In this document: positions 17,980 through 27,521 of the stretch, piece after piece
Position numbering within the stretch: the stretch's first letter is position 1
How the letters are laid out: each line of letters opens with the position of its first letter
Assembly (NCBI GenBank): GCA_947588705.1
Contig: CANPYT010000009.1
Location: 1 to 63,763, forward strand
Origin: an uncultured Acetatifactor sp.
GTDB lineage: Bacteria; Bacillota; Clostridia; Lachnospirales; Lachnospiraceae
Direction of reading: 5' to 3'
Length of the DNA: 63,763 nt
The notes under the pieces: generated by a model
The model's input: only the letters and a program-made list of their open reading frames with translations
What the model was told of the DNA's origin: nothing
The model's database searches: none
Translations under genes and position numbers: made by a program

Positions 17980-18185
17980 TTGTCTTTCCTCTGTCATCCT
18001 ACCTGTTTTCCCTGACTTTCTCCGTCTGCGACGGGATAAAATTACCTTTTTTGGCTTTATGCACATTATAACAGAAAACTGTCATGAAATAAAGTGTCTC
18101 TAAATAAAAATATTTTATTTTTTTGTAGTGCTAAATTGTTTCTTCGCATAATATATAGATAACTACCTTTCCGAAAGGACGCCCA

Positions 18186-18845
18186 ATGAAGATCGCCATC
18201 GTTGGAAGAAGACCCGACACAGGCAATTATGCCGCATACGCCCAGGCCCTGGGCCTCATCCCCGTTGTGACCCTGGATCCCGGGGTCGCGTCCCGGTGCG
18301 GCTGCGTCCTGCTCCCCGGCGGCGGAGACATCACGCCCGCTTTCTTCGGCGAGCAAAACCGCGGCTCCCGCAGCATCGACACGGAGCTTGACATCATCCA
18401 GCTTCAGGTGCTGGACCTCTGCGTCCGGGAGCGCATCCCCCTGCTCGGCATCTGCAAAGGCATCCAGGTCATCAATGTGGGCTTCGGCGGCACCCTCTAC
18501 CAGGACCTGCCCACCGCCTCCCTGCATCGTTACCAGGGCTGCGACCAATATCACGAGACCCTGATCGAAAGGGATTCCTGGCTCTTCCGGCTCTATGGGG
18601 GCCGCGCCACCGTAAACAGCGCCCACCATCAGGCCATCCGCAAGCTTGGCAGCGGCCTCGACACTGTTCAGCGCTGCGCCGAAGACGGCTGCGTCGAAGC
18701 CATCGCCCACAGGGAGCTGCCGATCCTCGGCGTCCAATGGCACCCGGAGCGGCTCGACAGCCGCCGGGCTACGATCTGCGGGGAGAAAGTTTTGGCTTAC
18801 CTTGTTTCGTTAGCTTCTCCCGGCTCTCCTCCAGGTTTTTTGTGA
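18186..18845 (+). CDS. Class I glutamine amidotransferase-like hydrolase (peptidase C26)
   Basis: A 219-residue member of the gamma-glutamyl-GABA hydrolase (PuuD) family: LLPGGGDITPAFFGE near residue 45, the nucleophile-elbow motif LLGICKGIQVIN (Cys near residue 97) and the catalytic His-Glu of GVQWHPE near residue 186. It likely cleaves gamma-glutamyl amides in the cytoplasm. No polyamine-pathway genes adjoin, so the substrate is open. The start follows CGAAAGGACGCCC. Its last 77 bp overlap the 3' end of the convergent gene on the other strand. Confidence 0.85.
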   Translation: MKIAIVGRRPDTGNYAAYAQALGLIPVVTLDPGVASRCGCVLLPGGGDITPAFFGEQNRGSRSIDTELDIIQLQVLDLCVRERIPLLGICKGIQVINVGFGGTLYQDLPTASLHRYQGCDQYHETLIERDSWLFRLYGGRATVNSAHHQAIRKLGSGLDTVQRCAEDGCVEAIAHRELPILGVQWHPERLDSRRATICGEKVLAYLVSLASPGSPPGFL

Positions 18846-19932
18846 CTTCCCGGCGCATTTGCTCGCCCGCGATCTCAAACAGCGCCTTTACCACTTCCTT
18901 CAGCATCTTCATGGTCTCGTCATCTACCTCTTTCATAGCCGCCAGCATCCCGTTCACGCTTCTCTTCCACTCCGAGGTGAACTCTATGAGGCTGTCCGCC
19001 CGGGAAGCCGTGATCACCTGATACAATGTGTCCACAAAAGTCCTCAGCTGCTGTTCATCCAGAGACAAGATCCACTGGTTCAGCGTATTATCCCGCAGCA
19101 GGCAACGCTCGCGGATCCCATCCGCCCTGACCAGGTGGTCCTCCTCTACCCGCCAGGTATAAGGATCATGCTGGGCCAGCCCGAAAGTCCTGCTCTCCAC
19201 CACCTGAAAACGCATATCGGACTCGAACAGCATCCCCACCAGGGAGGAATGAGGCAGGATCTTTACCACCCTGTCCGCGATCGCGCCATATTCCTGGCTG
19301 GTAAACACCTCCGGCCGGAAGCCGGGGCCGTCCATGCTGTAAATGCGGATGATCCGCTTCCTGACTTCTTCCGGGCATTTCATGGCGCTGTACACCGCAA
19401 GGTTGCCTCCCTTGGAATGGCCGCCCACATAAAACGGCCGGTTCAGCCGCTCCGCCACCGTACTGAGATACCGGACGCTGTACTCCTGCCCGGGCACCGG
19501 GGAGAGGAACGCCATGTTGAAATCCTCTTTCCAGCCCACGATGGACTCATCCGTGCCGCGGAAAACCACATAATCCGTTCCGTCGTCCAGCATACATGTC
19601 ACCGCGGAGAACTGGGTCTCCCATTCCTTCTCCACCACATTGATATAATAGTTGAGCTTTAAGCTGCTGAACCGTCTTCCCGACAACATTCCCCTGACCA
19701 GCTCCCGGTTCACCTTCTCGTACCGGACATCCGCAAAAAGCCCGTCAAAGCCCGGGCTCTCCGCCAGCTCCCTCAGCGTGACGCTTTCACCTTCTTCCCG
19801 CACATCCGGCACCAGCCCGTCAAATTTCAGGTAGGAAAGCTGGCACAGCGCCAGGCTGTCCACCTCCGTCATAGGCTTTTCCCGAAAAGAAATATCACCG
19901 TATTTCCGCAAGTAATTCAGCACCGTTCCCAT
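18769..19932 (-). CDS. DUF2974-family alpha/beta hydrolase-like protein
   Basis: A 387-residue protein starting MGTVLNYLRKYGDISF and containing a lipase-like nucleophile elbow GGHSKGGNLAVYSA (Ser near residue 178), with VFRGTDESIVGWKEDFNMAF upstream, both typical of the DUF2974/Mbeg1-like family common in Clostridia. Substrate unknown; cytoplasmic. The start at 19932, with GGAGGGAGCGCGGAAGA upstream, gives the family's usual N-terminus. Its 3' end overlaps the convergent C26 hydrolase gene by 77 bp. Confidence 0.82.
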   Translation of the reverse strand: MGTVLNYLRKYGDISFREKPMTEVDSLALCQLSYLKFDGLVPDVREEGESVTLRELAESPGFDGLFADVRYEKVNRELVRGMLSGRRFSSLKLNYYINVVEKEWETQFSAVTCMLDDGTDYVVFRGTDESIVGWKEDFNMAFLSPVPGQEYSVRYLSTVAERLNRPFYVGGHSKGGNLAVYSAMKCPEEVRKRIIRIYSMDGPGFRPEVFTSQEYGAIADRVVKILPHSSLVGMLFESDMRFQVVESRTFGLAQHDPYTWRVEEDHLVRADGIRERCLLRDNTLNQWILSLDEQQLRTFVDTLYQVITASRADSLIEFTSEWKRSVNGMLAAMKEVDDETMKMLKEVVKALFEIAGEQMRREVTKNLEESREKLTKQGKPKLSPRRS

Positions 19933-20177
19933 TCTTCCGCGCTCCCTCCGGTTTCGCTGTCCGTATACGGCAGCCCGGCTGCGATTCGCCGCCACTAAAG
20001 TCATTTTATCATATCCTCTTCAAATATTGAACAAAAAGTTCAAAATCTCTTTCCGGTTTATTTCCGGTTCCATGACTTTATTTTTAGCGGCCTTAAGCAA
20101 AAACATTCCCCGCGGGCGCCGTCGATTTCCGCGTCCGTCTGAAAAGAGGCATACGTTCCCGCCATGCCTCTCTCCGC

Positions 20178-21527
20178 TTAATCCCTGTTTTCCATATCGA
20201 TATATTGACGTTCCTGCATCACGCTCTTATAGGCGGGCCGGATGATCTTATCCATGTTGATGAGCTCTTCCAGCCTGTGTGCGCTCCATCCCGCGATCCT
20301 GGCGATCGCAAAGATAGGCGTATACATCTCAAGAGGGATCTCCAGCATACTGTACACAAACCCACTGTAAAAGTCCACATTGGCGCTGACCCCCTTGTAG
20401 ATCCTCGCTTTTTCAGATATCACCTGGGGCGCCAGCCGTTCGATCATAGAATAGAGCGCGAAATCCTTCTCGCGTCCTTTCGCGGTGGCGAGCTGCTCTA
20501 CAAAGCCCTTGAACACCTGTGCCCTGGGATCTGACAGGGAATACACCGCATGGCCCATGCCATAGATCAGCCCCTTGCCGTCAAAAGCTTCCCTGTTCAG
20601 GATCTTCTTCAGGTATGCGCGCACCGCTTCCTCGTCCGTCCAGTCGGAAACATTCTTTTCAATATCGCGCATCATCTCTACCACCTTGATATTGGCGCCG
20701 CCGTGCTTTGGCCCCTTCAGGGAGGAGAGCGCGGCCGCGATCACCGAGTAGGTATCGGACCCGGAAGAAGTCACCACGCGGGTAGTAAAGGTGGAGTTGT
20801 TTCCGCCGCCATGCTCCATATGTAACACCAGCGCAATATCCAGCACCCTGGCCTCCAGCTCCGTGTAAGCCTTGTCCGGCCGGAGCATCATCAGCAAGTT
20901 TTCCGCCGTGGAGAGCTTCTTGGACGGCCTGTGGATATACATGCTCTCGTCATTCTGGTAGTGGTTGTAGGCATGATAGCCGTAAACCGTCAGGATGGGG
21001 AACAGGCTGATCAGGCTCAGGCACTGGCGCAGCACATTCTTGATGGACGTGTCGTTACATGCCTTGTCATAAGAGGCCAGCGTCAGGACACTCCTGGTCA
21101 GGGAATTCATGATATCGCTGCTGGGGGCTTTCATGATCACATCCCTGGTAAAATTGGTGGGCAGCGTCCGCTTTTCGTTCAAAATATTCCGAAACCGATT
21201 CAGCTGTTCCTCGTTTGGAAGATCGCCAAAGAGAAGCAGGTACGCCACCTCCTCAAATCCAAACCTCTTACGCCGAAACCCCTTCACCAGCTCGATACAG
21301 TCATATCCCCGGTACCAGAGCCGGCCTTCGCAGGGCGTCTTGACGCCGTCCACCATCTGGAACGCGTCGATCCTGGATATATTGGTCAGGCCCGTGACCA
21401 CGCCGTTTCCGTTTTTATCGCGCAGGCCCCGCTGCACCTCATATTTTTCAAACAGAGACGGGTCAAGCTGATCTGCCTTTCTGCAAAGATCCGCATAGTC
21501 GTTCAAATAAGCATCATTTTTCTTCAA
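20178..21527 (-). CDS. gltA: Citrate synthase
   Basis: Condenses oxaloacetate and acetyl-CoA to citrate. The 449-residue protein has the conserved catalytic regions HMEHGGGNNSTF, GPKHGGANIK and GMGHAVYSLSDPRAQ, and a C-terminal YKSVMQERQYIDMENRD. I place the start at a TTG (21527) because AAAGGAGGGA lies 8 nt upstream and the resulting length fits clostridial enzymes; the upstream ATG at 21617 has no ribosome binding site and would add 30 atypical residues. No other citric acid cycle genes adjoin, as is usual where the enzyme feeds glutamate synthesis. Confidence 0.93.
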   Translation of the reverse strand: MKKNDAYLNDYADLCRKADQLDPSLFEKYEVQRGLRDKNGNGVVTGLTNISRIDAFQMVDGVKTPCEGRLWYRGYDCIELVKGFRRKRFGFEEVAYLLLFGDLPNEEQLNRFRNILNEKRTLPTNFTRDVIMKAPSSDIMNSLTRSVLTLASYDKACNDTSIKNVLRQCLSLISLFPILTVYGYHAYNHYQNDESMYIHRPSKKLSTAENLLMMLRPDKAYTELEARVLDIALVLHMEHGGGNNSTFTTRVVTSSGSDTYSVIAAALSSLKGPKHGGANIKVVEMMRDIEKNVSDWTDEEAVRAYLKKILNREAFDGKGLIYGMGHAVYSLSDPRAQVFKGFVEQLATAKGREKDFALYSMIERLAPQVISEKARIYKGVSANVDFYSGFVYSMLEIPLEMYTPIFAIARIAGWSAHRLEELINMDKIIRPAYKSVMQERQYIDMENRD

Positions 21528-21728
21528 TAGAGAATCCCTCCTTTGCTGTCCACTTGTATCCGCTGAATGATTTCCGGTAGAATCTCTCAGAATGAGACAT
21601 GTTTTTATGACAGACATCAGGCCGCCGCCCTTTGTCTTAAATCAATCGCGCCATTTACATCATACCGTTTTTCTAAGGCTGGTGTCAATGAAAAAGAAAT
21701 AAAAATTTATTAATTTAATATTTTAACT

Positions 21729-21884
21729 GTAACAGTTCAGCCAGCCGCCAGACATGATGGAAAATCGTGCTTGCACGAATTTTCCATCATGTCTGGCGGC
21801 TGAGGGAGCGCCTTTTTATGAGCAAAGGAAGTCGCGGAGCGACGAAAAGCGCGGCTTCGGGAATGGCGCGGGCTGAACTGTTAC
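21729..21884. repeat. MITE-like element, copy B (156 bp)
   Basis: Termini GTAACAGTTCAGCC and GGCTGAACTGTTAC are perfect inverses. It is flanked by a direct TTTTAAC (21721-21727 and 21885-21891), which may be a target duplication. Inside are AAATCGTGCTTGCACGAATTTTCC (palindromic) and the GTCGCGGAGCGACG stem. It begins two bases after the fucA stop, so it may also act as its terminator. Confidence 0.88.
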
Positions 21885-21886
21885 TT

Positions 21887-22576
21887 TTAACGGCTCGTTA
21901 AATCGCGAAAATCGGCGGGATGCCTTCCCTTTAATTTCAGGCTTCTGCGGATCTCATATAGATCCCGCACCTGCTCCTCTGTCAGCTCTCCCGCGCCGCC
22001 GAGCAGCTTTGTCTGGTACATCATCCGGGCGTAAAATTCCACAGACTCCATCCGCATATAAGCCTCCGTCAGGCTCTCCCCGTAAGTCAGGGCGCCATGG
22101 TTCGCCAGCAGCATGGCGTCAAAATGCTGGACATACTGCGCCACTGCCTCCGGCACTTCCGGCGTCGAGGGCCTGGCATATCCGGCCACAGGCACATAGC
22201 CCAGGGATACCACCGCCTCCGTCATGATGGGTCTGTCAAGCGGTATGCCCGCAATCGCGTAAGTCGTGGCATAAATAGGGTGCGCATGTACCACCCCTCC
22301 CACGTCCGGCCGCTCCCTGTATACCCGAAGGTGCATCTTTATCTCTGAGGAGGGCCGGAAACCTCCCGCTTCCTCCAGCAGCCTGCCCTCCGAATCCACC
22401 CTGCAGAGCTGTTCCGGCTTCATAAACCCTTTGGAGACGCCGGTGGGGGTGCACAAAAATTCATTTTCCCCCAGCCTGACGGAAAGGTTCCCGTCGTTGG
22501 CCGCCACCATCCCCCTGTCATACATACGTCTGCCGATCTCACAGATCTCGCCTCTGATCTCATATTCATCCCGCAT
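21887..22576 (-). CDS. Class II aldolase, L-fuculose-phosphate aldolase-like
   Basis: A 229-residue class II (zinc) aldolase: phosphate/substrate motif NDGNLSVR (about residue 27-34), GFRPSSEIKMHLRVYRERPDVG with the catalytic Glu, and zinc-binding histidines in VVHAHPIYATTYA and LLANHGALTYG. Such enzymes split fuculose-1-phosphate, rhamnulose-1-phosphate or related sugars to DHAP and an aldehyde. No fucose or rhamnose kinase or isomerase is adjacent, so the substrate is undecided. Start follows GGAGGAAATGGG. The gene is bracketed by two MITE-like elements (copies B and C). Confidence 0.85.
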   Translation of the reverse strand: MRDEYEIRGEICEIGRRMYDRGMVAANDGNLSVRLGENEFLCTPTGVSKGFMKPEQLCRVDSEGRLLEEAGGFRPSSEIKMHLRVYRERPDVGGVVHAHPIYATTYAIAGIPLDRPIMTEAVVSLGYVPVAGYARPSTPEVPEAVAQYVQHFDAMLLANHGALTYGESLTEAYMRMESVEFYARMMYQTKLLGGAGELTEEQVRDLYEIRRSLKLKGRHPADFRDLTSR

Positions 22577-22610
22577 CCCATTTCCTCCGTGGAAAACGCG
22601 CCTAAAATCC

Positions 22611-22698
22611 GCGCTCCCTCAGCCGCCGGACATGACATGATGGGAAATCGTGCCTGCACGAATTTTCCATCATGTCCGGCGGCTGGCTGAACTGTTAC
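22611..22698. repeat. MITE-like element, copy C (partial, 88 bp)
   Basis: Contains the palindromic half of the family: GCGCTCCCTCAGCCGCC, an inner inverted repeat around CGTGCCTGCACG, and the terminal GGCTGAACTGTTAC at 22685-22698. The other half is missing. It lies in the region upstream of fucA. Confidence 0.8.
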
Positions 22699-22870
22699 GA
22701 TTATATCTGGAAAACACGCCCAAGTCAACCGCCCCGGCCCCATCCTGTCTGGTAACGCCCCCATGTCGCCGACCCCGGCCTGACAAAAGAGGACAGCTGT
22801 AAACCCATGCTGTTTACAGCTGTCCTCTGGCGCTCCTTTTCATGCCGACGCCCCGCCGTCCTTACCGGCG

Positions 22871-23641
22871 TCAGTTCTTCATTTCCTCCACGGCCCCGGA
22901 GATCTTCCCCACAATCTCCTCGATCTCCCGGTTTACCACGGTGCTCTGCTCGGAAAGCTTTCCCACTTCCTTTGCCACCACGGCAAATCCCGCGCCCTTC
23001 TCACCGGCTCTCGCCGCCTCGATGCTCGCGTTCAGGGCCAGGATCTTCTGCTTGTTCTGAAGTGCTTTCAGCTCGGAGGTCTTTAATGTGATCCGCTCCA
23101 CCAGCTCATGGGTCTGGCCTGCCCCCTTTGCCAGCTTCTCGATGATAACGCTGTTCCGCTTCTTGGCATATTCGGCGTTGATAAAGTTGTTCAGCACATC
23201 CCCCAAAAGCTCCGCAGATGCGCGGATGGCCGCCTCGGAACGCACATTCACCTTTTTCAGCGCCTTTATGTACTGATCCTCATTCACGCCGATCTCCCGG
23301 GCCACCTGCCGGAATTTTTCCTCGTCCGGCTCCTTGGGAAGGACCTGCCCGCCGATCACGGAACCCACTTTTACGCCCTCCACCTCCAGCGGAATGCCAA
23401 AATCGATCAGCCCCGCATGGCAGTTATAGACCCCGTGCCCCTCTCTGTCACACTTTTCGCATCTGGCGCACCCCTCTGCACTGCCCCTGGTCAGTTTGAT
23501 GCAGAAGTCCGTAAAATTATAGCACTCTGATATATACTTTCCGTCATTCCCCACAGCCACCGTTGCAAGGCCGGTAGCGGCCGCCCAGTTTGCCATGATG
23601 CTCTCAAATTTCTTCATGTCCGTGAAATCTCTGATTTCCAT
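22871..23641 (-). CDS. PocR-domain soluble chemoreceptor-like protein
   Basis: A 256-residue cytoplasmic protein. Residues 1-160 are a PocR ligand-binding domain with its Cys-rich signature ([21 protein letters not shown]) and [21 protein letters not shown]. Residues 165-256 are a shortened methyl-accepting signalling hairpin containing the conserved tip ([16 protein letters not shown], then [15 protein letters not shown]). PocR domains are thought to bind small hydrocarbon-like ligands. With only a stub of signalling domain and no membrane segment it would be a soluble receptor, as in other Clostridia. The start follows GGGAGGTTATATGCT. Confidence 0.87.
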   Translation of the reverse strand: MEIRDFTDMKKFESIMANWAAATGLATVAVGNDGKYISECYNFTDFCIKLTRGSAEGCARCEKCDREGHGVYNCHAGLIDFGIPLEVEGVKVGSVIGGQVLPKEPDEEKFRQVAREIGVNEDQYIKALKKVNVRSEAAIRASAELLGDVLNNFINAEYAKKRNSVIIEKLAKGAGQTHELVERITLKTSELKALQNKQKILALNASIEAARAGEKGAGFAVVAKEVGKLSEQSTVVNREIEEIVGKISGAVEEMKN

Positions 23642-23743
23642 AGCATATAACCTCCCAAGTCAATGATAAAATGATGAGACAAATTAAGTATACCATACTT
23701 TCTCTTATCTTTCCACAAAAAAGAAACGGTTCAGCCGACGCAC

Positions 23744-25042
23744 TTACATGATCTTGTACACCGCGCAGCCGTGGGCCTGCAGCTGGGCCCGGATGCAGCC
23801 GTCCTGCGGCGTCTCCTGTCCTCCTGTCCAAAGCTCGGTGAGGCCCTTCCCCTCCCCGGCTCCGGCCTCCAGCGCGTCTACGCTCACCCAGCGCTCCTCG
23901 TCGCTTAGGTTAAACAGCGCCACATACCGATCCCCCGTCTCCCGGTCATACGCTGTCCAGACCGCTTTCTCCCCATCCAGCGCCAGCTGCCTGGGCCGGC
24001 ACTTGGGCGTCAGCATGGCCAGCACTTCCCGATTGGTCAGCAGGGAAAGGGTCCAGTCGTCCATGAGAGTCATCTCCGCCCCCAGCATCAGCGGCGAGCC
24101 AAACAGGCACCACAGCGTCATCATGGTGCGCTGCTCCTCCCTGGTAAAGTTTGTCACCCACTCATGGCCGAATCCTTTTCCCAAATGCCCCAGGGGCAGC
24201 ATGTCGCAGTCCGGGTAGCACCCTTCCGCCACATGATCCTGCCAAAGCTCGCAGCGGTGGAACATATCCTTCAACAGCTCCCACTTATCCCAGAAATCAT
24301 CGGTGATCCGCCACATGTCTGCGTAAGTCTCGTAATGCCACGCCTTCTCGATAAGGGCCGGCCCCGGAGACAGGGACAGCACAATATCCCGCCCGCATGC
24401 CTGTATAGCCCCCGCAAGCATCTCCACCTCGTGAGACGCAGAATAGCGGTTATTGGCGTAAAGATTGGTGTTGCAGATGTCATCGCACTTGATAAAGTCC
24501 ACACCCCAGCCCGCATACAGCTCCAACAGGGAGTTGTAATAACTCTGGCCTTCCGGGCAGTTCCTCACGCCGTACATGTCCGGGTTCCACCCACAGATGG
24601 AAGAAGGGTCTGCAATATCCGCCGCGTCAGCCGATGTCCCTTTCACCGGCAGATGGTCATGGGCCGCCCTTCTGGGGATCCCCCGCATGATATGAATGCC
24701 GAATTTCAGGCCGAGACTGTGCACATAATCCGCCAAAGGCCCAAATCCCGCTCCGCCCGCGGAAGAGGGGAACCGCTCCGGGTCGGGCAGCAGCCTGCCG
24801 TACCCGTCCATCTCCAGCTGGCTGAAAGGAATGTATTGATACCGGTCCCTCTGGCTCCCCGCGCCGTGGGCATACCACTGGATGTCCACCACGATATACT
24901 CCCAGCCGTACTCTTTCAGATGGGCAGCCATATAGTCCGCATTGGCTTTGACCCGTTCCTCATTCACCGTAGTGTCATAATAATCATAGCTGTTCCACCC
25001 CATAGGAGGCGTCGTTGCAAAACGGTTCTTGTCTCTCTTCAT
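23744..25042 (-). CDS. Glycoside hydrolase family 27, alpha-galactosidase-like
   Basis: A 432-residue enzyme opening with TPPMGWNSYDYYDTTVNE, the hallmark of clan GH-D. The predicted nucleophile is in VDFIKCDDIC (about residue 195) and the acid/base in MWRITDDFWDKWE (about 255), with LWCLFGSPLMLGAEM near 325. It removes alpha-linked galactose, or in some relatives beta-arabinopyranose, from oligosaccharides. No signal peptide, so cytoplasmic. The start at 25042 has GGAGGAAAGA before it. Neighbours give no transporter. Confidence 0.9.
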   Translation of the reverse strand: MKRDKNRFATTPPMGWNSYDYYDTTVNEERVKANADYMAAHLKEYGWEYIVVDIQWYAHGAGSQRDRYQYIPFSQLEMDGYGRLLPDPERFPSSAGGAGFGPLADYVHSLGLKFGIHIMRGIPRRAAHDHLPVKGTSADAADIADPSSICGWNPDMYGVRNCPEGQSYYNSLLELYAGWGVDFIKCDDICNTNLYANNRYSASHEVEMLAGAIQACGRDIVLSLSPGPALIEKAWHYETYADMWRITDDFWDKWELLKDMFHRCELWQDHVAEGCYPDCDMLPLGHLGKGFGHEWVTNFTREEQRTMMTLWCLFGSPLMLGAEMTLMDDWTLSLLTNREVLAMLTPKCRPRQLALDGEKAVWTAYDRETGDRYVALFNLSDEERWVSVDALEAGAGEGKGLTELWTGGQETPQDGCIRAQLQAHGCAVYKIM

Positions 25043-25111
25043 TCTTTCCTCCATTTCCGCGCTGTCCTCCGCGCACAACAAACCTGTGCCATAAGTGCCC
25101 GGACACAGGCC

Positions 25112-26713
25112 CTAAAAGCTTTCCAGCAGCCCCTTTATGCCGCCTTCCTCGTAAATCCCCCTGTAATATTCCACTTCATCCCGGATCAGCTCATCGATGA
25201 CCTGCATACCCAAAAGCTCCACAGGAGCCTTGTCATCCGTCATGACGTGATCTCCCGCCCGGTAGGCCGTCAGGCCCCCGCTCACTTTCCCAAGCAGGTC
25301 CGCCAGGTCTTCCTCCTCCAGCTGCCCGATCCCCTTCTCCAGATTGCCGACCAGGTCAACATCGTTTGCCGCAAACAATTCCCGGTTGGTGGAGCCGGTC
25401 ACATCCACCGTATACACTTCCCCAAATACCCGGCTGATGGTATCCGCCAGGTACTGGTTGATATTGCCCTCGCTGCTGCCCCGCATGTTCATATTTACGA
25501 CCATGACCCCCCCAGGTTTCAAATGTTCCCGGACCAGCGTAAAAAATTCAACCGAGGACATCTGAAAGGGAATGGTAATGTCCTGATAGGCGTCTACCAT
25601 GATCACATCGTATTCCCTGTCCGCCACGTTGAGATAAGCCCGGCCGTCATAGGTGGCCACAGGCACCTCCTCCGGCAGTCCGAAATAAGTCCTGGCAAGC
25701 TCCGTGATCCTTTCGTCGATCTCGACCCCCTCAATATCCATAGGGCCAAAATAACGGCAGCACTGAGTGGCGTAGGTCCCGGTCCCCATGCCCAGGATCA
25801 AGACCTCACATTCCTCCGGCGAGCTCTTCCCTGTCATCAGCGGCGCGGCCATGGCGTAATCGTAATACATCCCCGTCAGCCCCTGGTCCTTCACAAACAC
25901 CGACTGGACCCCAAAGAGAACATTGGTGGACAGGACCACGCTGCGGCTGCCGTCCCGGACCTGCAGATAGTTATATACGGATTCCCCCTCGTAGGCCAGC
26001 CCATGCTCCCAGAAGGCAAAGCTGCCGGAAGCGCCAAAGATACAGCAGAGCAGAAACAGCACCGCTGAAAGGCCGCACCTTACGGCCCCCGCTTTTCTGC
26101 TCACAAAATAGATCACCCCAAGGGCCAGCAGGATCCCCGCAAAGATCAGGAAAGTCACGGAGATCCCCACTGCGGGAATGGACACGAAGGTAGGGACAAA
26201 AGTGCCGATGATACTGCCGATGGTGTTAAACGCCCCCAGGGTTCCCACCGTCCGGCCGCTGTCGTCCAGGCTTTCCACCGTATACTTTGCCAGGGACGGC
26301 GTCACCGTGCCCAGCAAAAACAGGGGAAACACAAAGAGGATCATGCAGGCCGCAAACGCCGCCCATATCAGGAACCGGGTGTTGACCGTAAAGATCACCA
26401 CCGCCGAGATACCCAGTATGATATACTTTCCCACCGCCGGGATCGCGCCGATCCAGACGGCAGCGATCAGGATCCTTCCGTAGAGCCTGTCCGGATCCGG
26501 GTTTTTGTCGGCGCTCTTTCCTCCATATAAATTGCCCAGCGCCATGGCGATCATGATCGTCCCGATGATGATCGTCCATACGATCTGGGAGGAACTGAAA
26601 TATGGGGCCAGGAGCCTGCTTGCCCCCAGCTCCACCGCCATCACCGACATTCCCGAAAAAAATTCAGTCAAATACAAAAAAGCCCTGTTTTTCAATATGG
26701 CAGGTTTTTCCAT
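25112..26713 (-). CDS. Fused membrane transporter-like and spermidine-synthase-like protein
   Basis: A 533-residue two-part protein. Residues 1-215 contain seven or so membrane segments (for example VWTIIIGTIMIAMALGNLYGG and FAACMILFVFPLFLLGTVTPSLA) of the type found in fused MFS/spermidine synthases. Residues 250-490 are a Rossmann-type aminopropyltransferase/methyltransferase domain: VLILGMGTGTYATQC, IEGVEIDERITELA, and DVIMVDAY. Whether it truly makes polyamine is unproven for such fusions. The second ATG (26713) was chosen because AGAGGGAAA precedes it. A leader hairpin lies just upstream. Confidence 0.85.
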   Translation of the reverse strand: MEKPAILKNRAFLYLTEFFSGMSVMAVELGASRLLAPYFSSSQIVWTIIIGTIMIAMALGNLYGGKSADKNPDPDRLYGRILIAAVWIGAIPAVGKYIILGISAVVIFTVNTRFLIWAAFAACMILFVFPLFLLGTVTPSLAKYTVESLDDSGRTVGTLGAFNTIGSIIGTFVPTFVSIPAVGISVTFLIFAGILLALGVIYFVSRKAGAVRCGLSAVLFLLCCIFGASGSFAFWEHGLAYEGESVYNYLQVRDGSRSVVLSTNVLFGVQSVFVKDQGLTGMYYDYAMAAPLMTGKSSPEECEVLILGMGTGTYATQCCRYFGPMDIEGVEIDERITELARTYFGLPEEVPVATYDGRAYLNVADREYDVIMVDAYQDITIPFQMSSVEFFTLVREHLKPGGVMVVNMNMRGSSEGNINQYLADTISRVFGEVYTVDVTGSTNRELFAANDVDLVGNLEKGIGQLEEEDLADLLGKVSGGLTAYRAGDHVMTDDKAPVELLGMQVIDELIRDEVEYYRGIYEEGGIKGLLESF

Positions 26714-26728
26714 TTTCCCTCTCATTCT

Positions 26729-26743
26729 GCCGCCTCCGGCGGC
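26729..26743 (-). promoter_or_regulatory. Leader hairpin upstream of the ribosome binding site (copy 4)
   Basis: On the mRNA: GCCGCC, GGA loop, GGCGGC, then AGAATGAGAGGGAAA and the ATG of the spermidine-synthase-like gene. The rest of 26744-26970 is GC-rich and shows no gene I can support. Confidence 0.65.
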
Positions 26744-26970
26744 GCCTTGGTCCCGGGAACTGTCTGCGGCCGCCCAAAGGCCCAGATCCGTCCGCCGCTC
26801 ACAGGGCTTCGGCTTTCCGAAAAATACGGCAGGGCCACGCGAACCACGCGCCCTGCCAGGAGATCCTTTTCCGTTCGCGGCAAGTTCCCTGACGCAGCCG
26901 GAACGCGCCCTTGCGCCGACGCGCTTCCCGCCGTCTGGCTGTCTTTTTTCAGGGACATGCGGAATGCCGC

Positions 26971-27507
26971 TTAATAATTATCACAGGCCACCTCAAAATA
27001 AGCCTGGGGGTGGCTGCAGGCCGGGCAGACCTCCGGGGCCTGTGTCCCGACCACGATATGGCCGCAGTTGCGGCACTCCCACACCTTCACTTCGCTCTTC
27101 TCAAAGACCTGCGCCGTCTCGATGTTCTTTAACAGCGCCCGGTATCTCTCTTCGTGATGCTTTTCAATGGCGGCCACAAGGCGGAACTTCTTTGCCAGCT
27201 CCGGGAATCCCTCTTCCTCCGCGGTTTTGGCAAAACCCTCATACATGTCTGTCCACTCGTAATTTTCTCCCTCCGCCGCCGCGGCCAGATTCTGCGCCGT
27301 GCTGCCGATGCCGTTCAGCTCTTTGAACCAAAGCTTCGCATGTTCCTTCTCATTGTCCGCGGTCTTTAAGAAGATAGCCGCCATCTGCTCATACCCCTCC
27401 TTCTTTGCCACAGAAGCAAAGTAAGTGTATTTGTTGCGGGCCTGAGATTCCCCGGCAAAAGCCGCCTCCAAGTTCTTTTCTGTCTGAGTTCCTGCGTATT
27501 TGCTCAT
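26971..27507 (-). CDS. rbr: Rubrerythrin
   Basis: A peroxide-reducing diiron protein that protects anaerobes from oxidative stress. The 178-residue chain has the four-helix diiron domain with its two Glu-rich motifs ([12 protein letters not shown] near residue 16; later [27 protein letters not shown] and [10 protein letters not shown]) and a C-terminal rubredoxin-like Fe(SCys)4 site ([12 protein letters not shown], then [12 protein letters not shown]). Start at 27507 follows GAGGAGAAT and a leader hairpin. No oxidative-stress partner is adjacent. Confidence 0.97.
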   Translation of the reverse strand: MSKYAGTQTEKNLEAAFAGESQARNKYTYFASVAKKEGYEQMAAIFLKTADNEKEHAKLWFKELNGIGSTAQNLAAAAEGENYEWTDMYEGFAKTAEEEGFPELAKKFRLVAAIEKHHEERYRALLKNIETAQVFEKSEVKVWECRNCGHIVVGTQAPEVCPACSHPQAYFEVACDNY

Positions 27508-27521
27508 ATTCTCCTCTTTCT

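Noticed and set aside
24164..26068. 634-residue open frame antisense to GH27 and the spermidine-synthase-like gene
   Set aside because: Spans two clear genes on the other strand and resembles no protein.
26722..26958. 78-residue open frame overlapping the spermidine-synthase-like start
   Set aside because: Runs through the leader hairpin, has no ribosome binding site or recognisable similarity.
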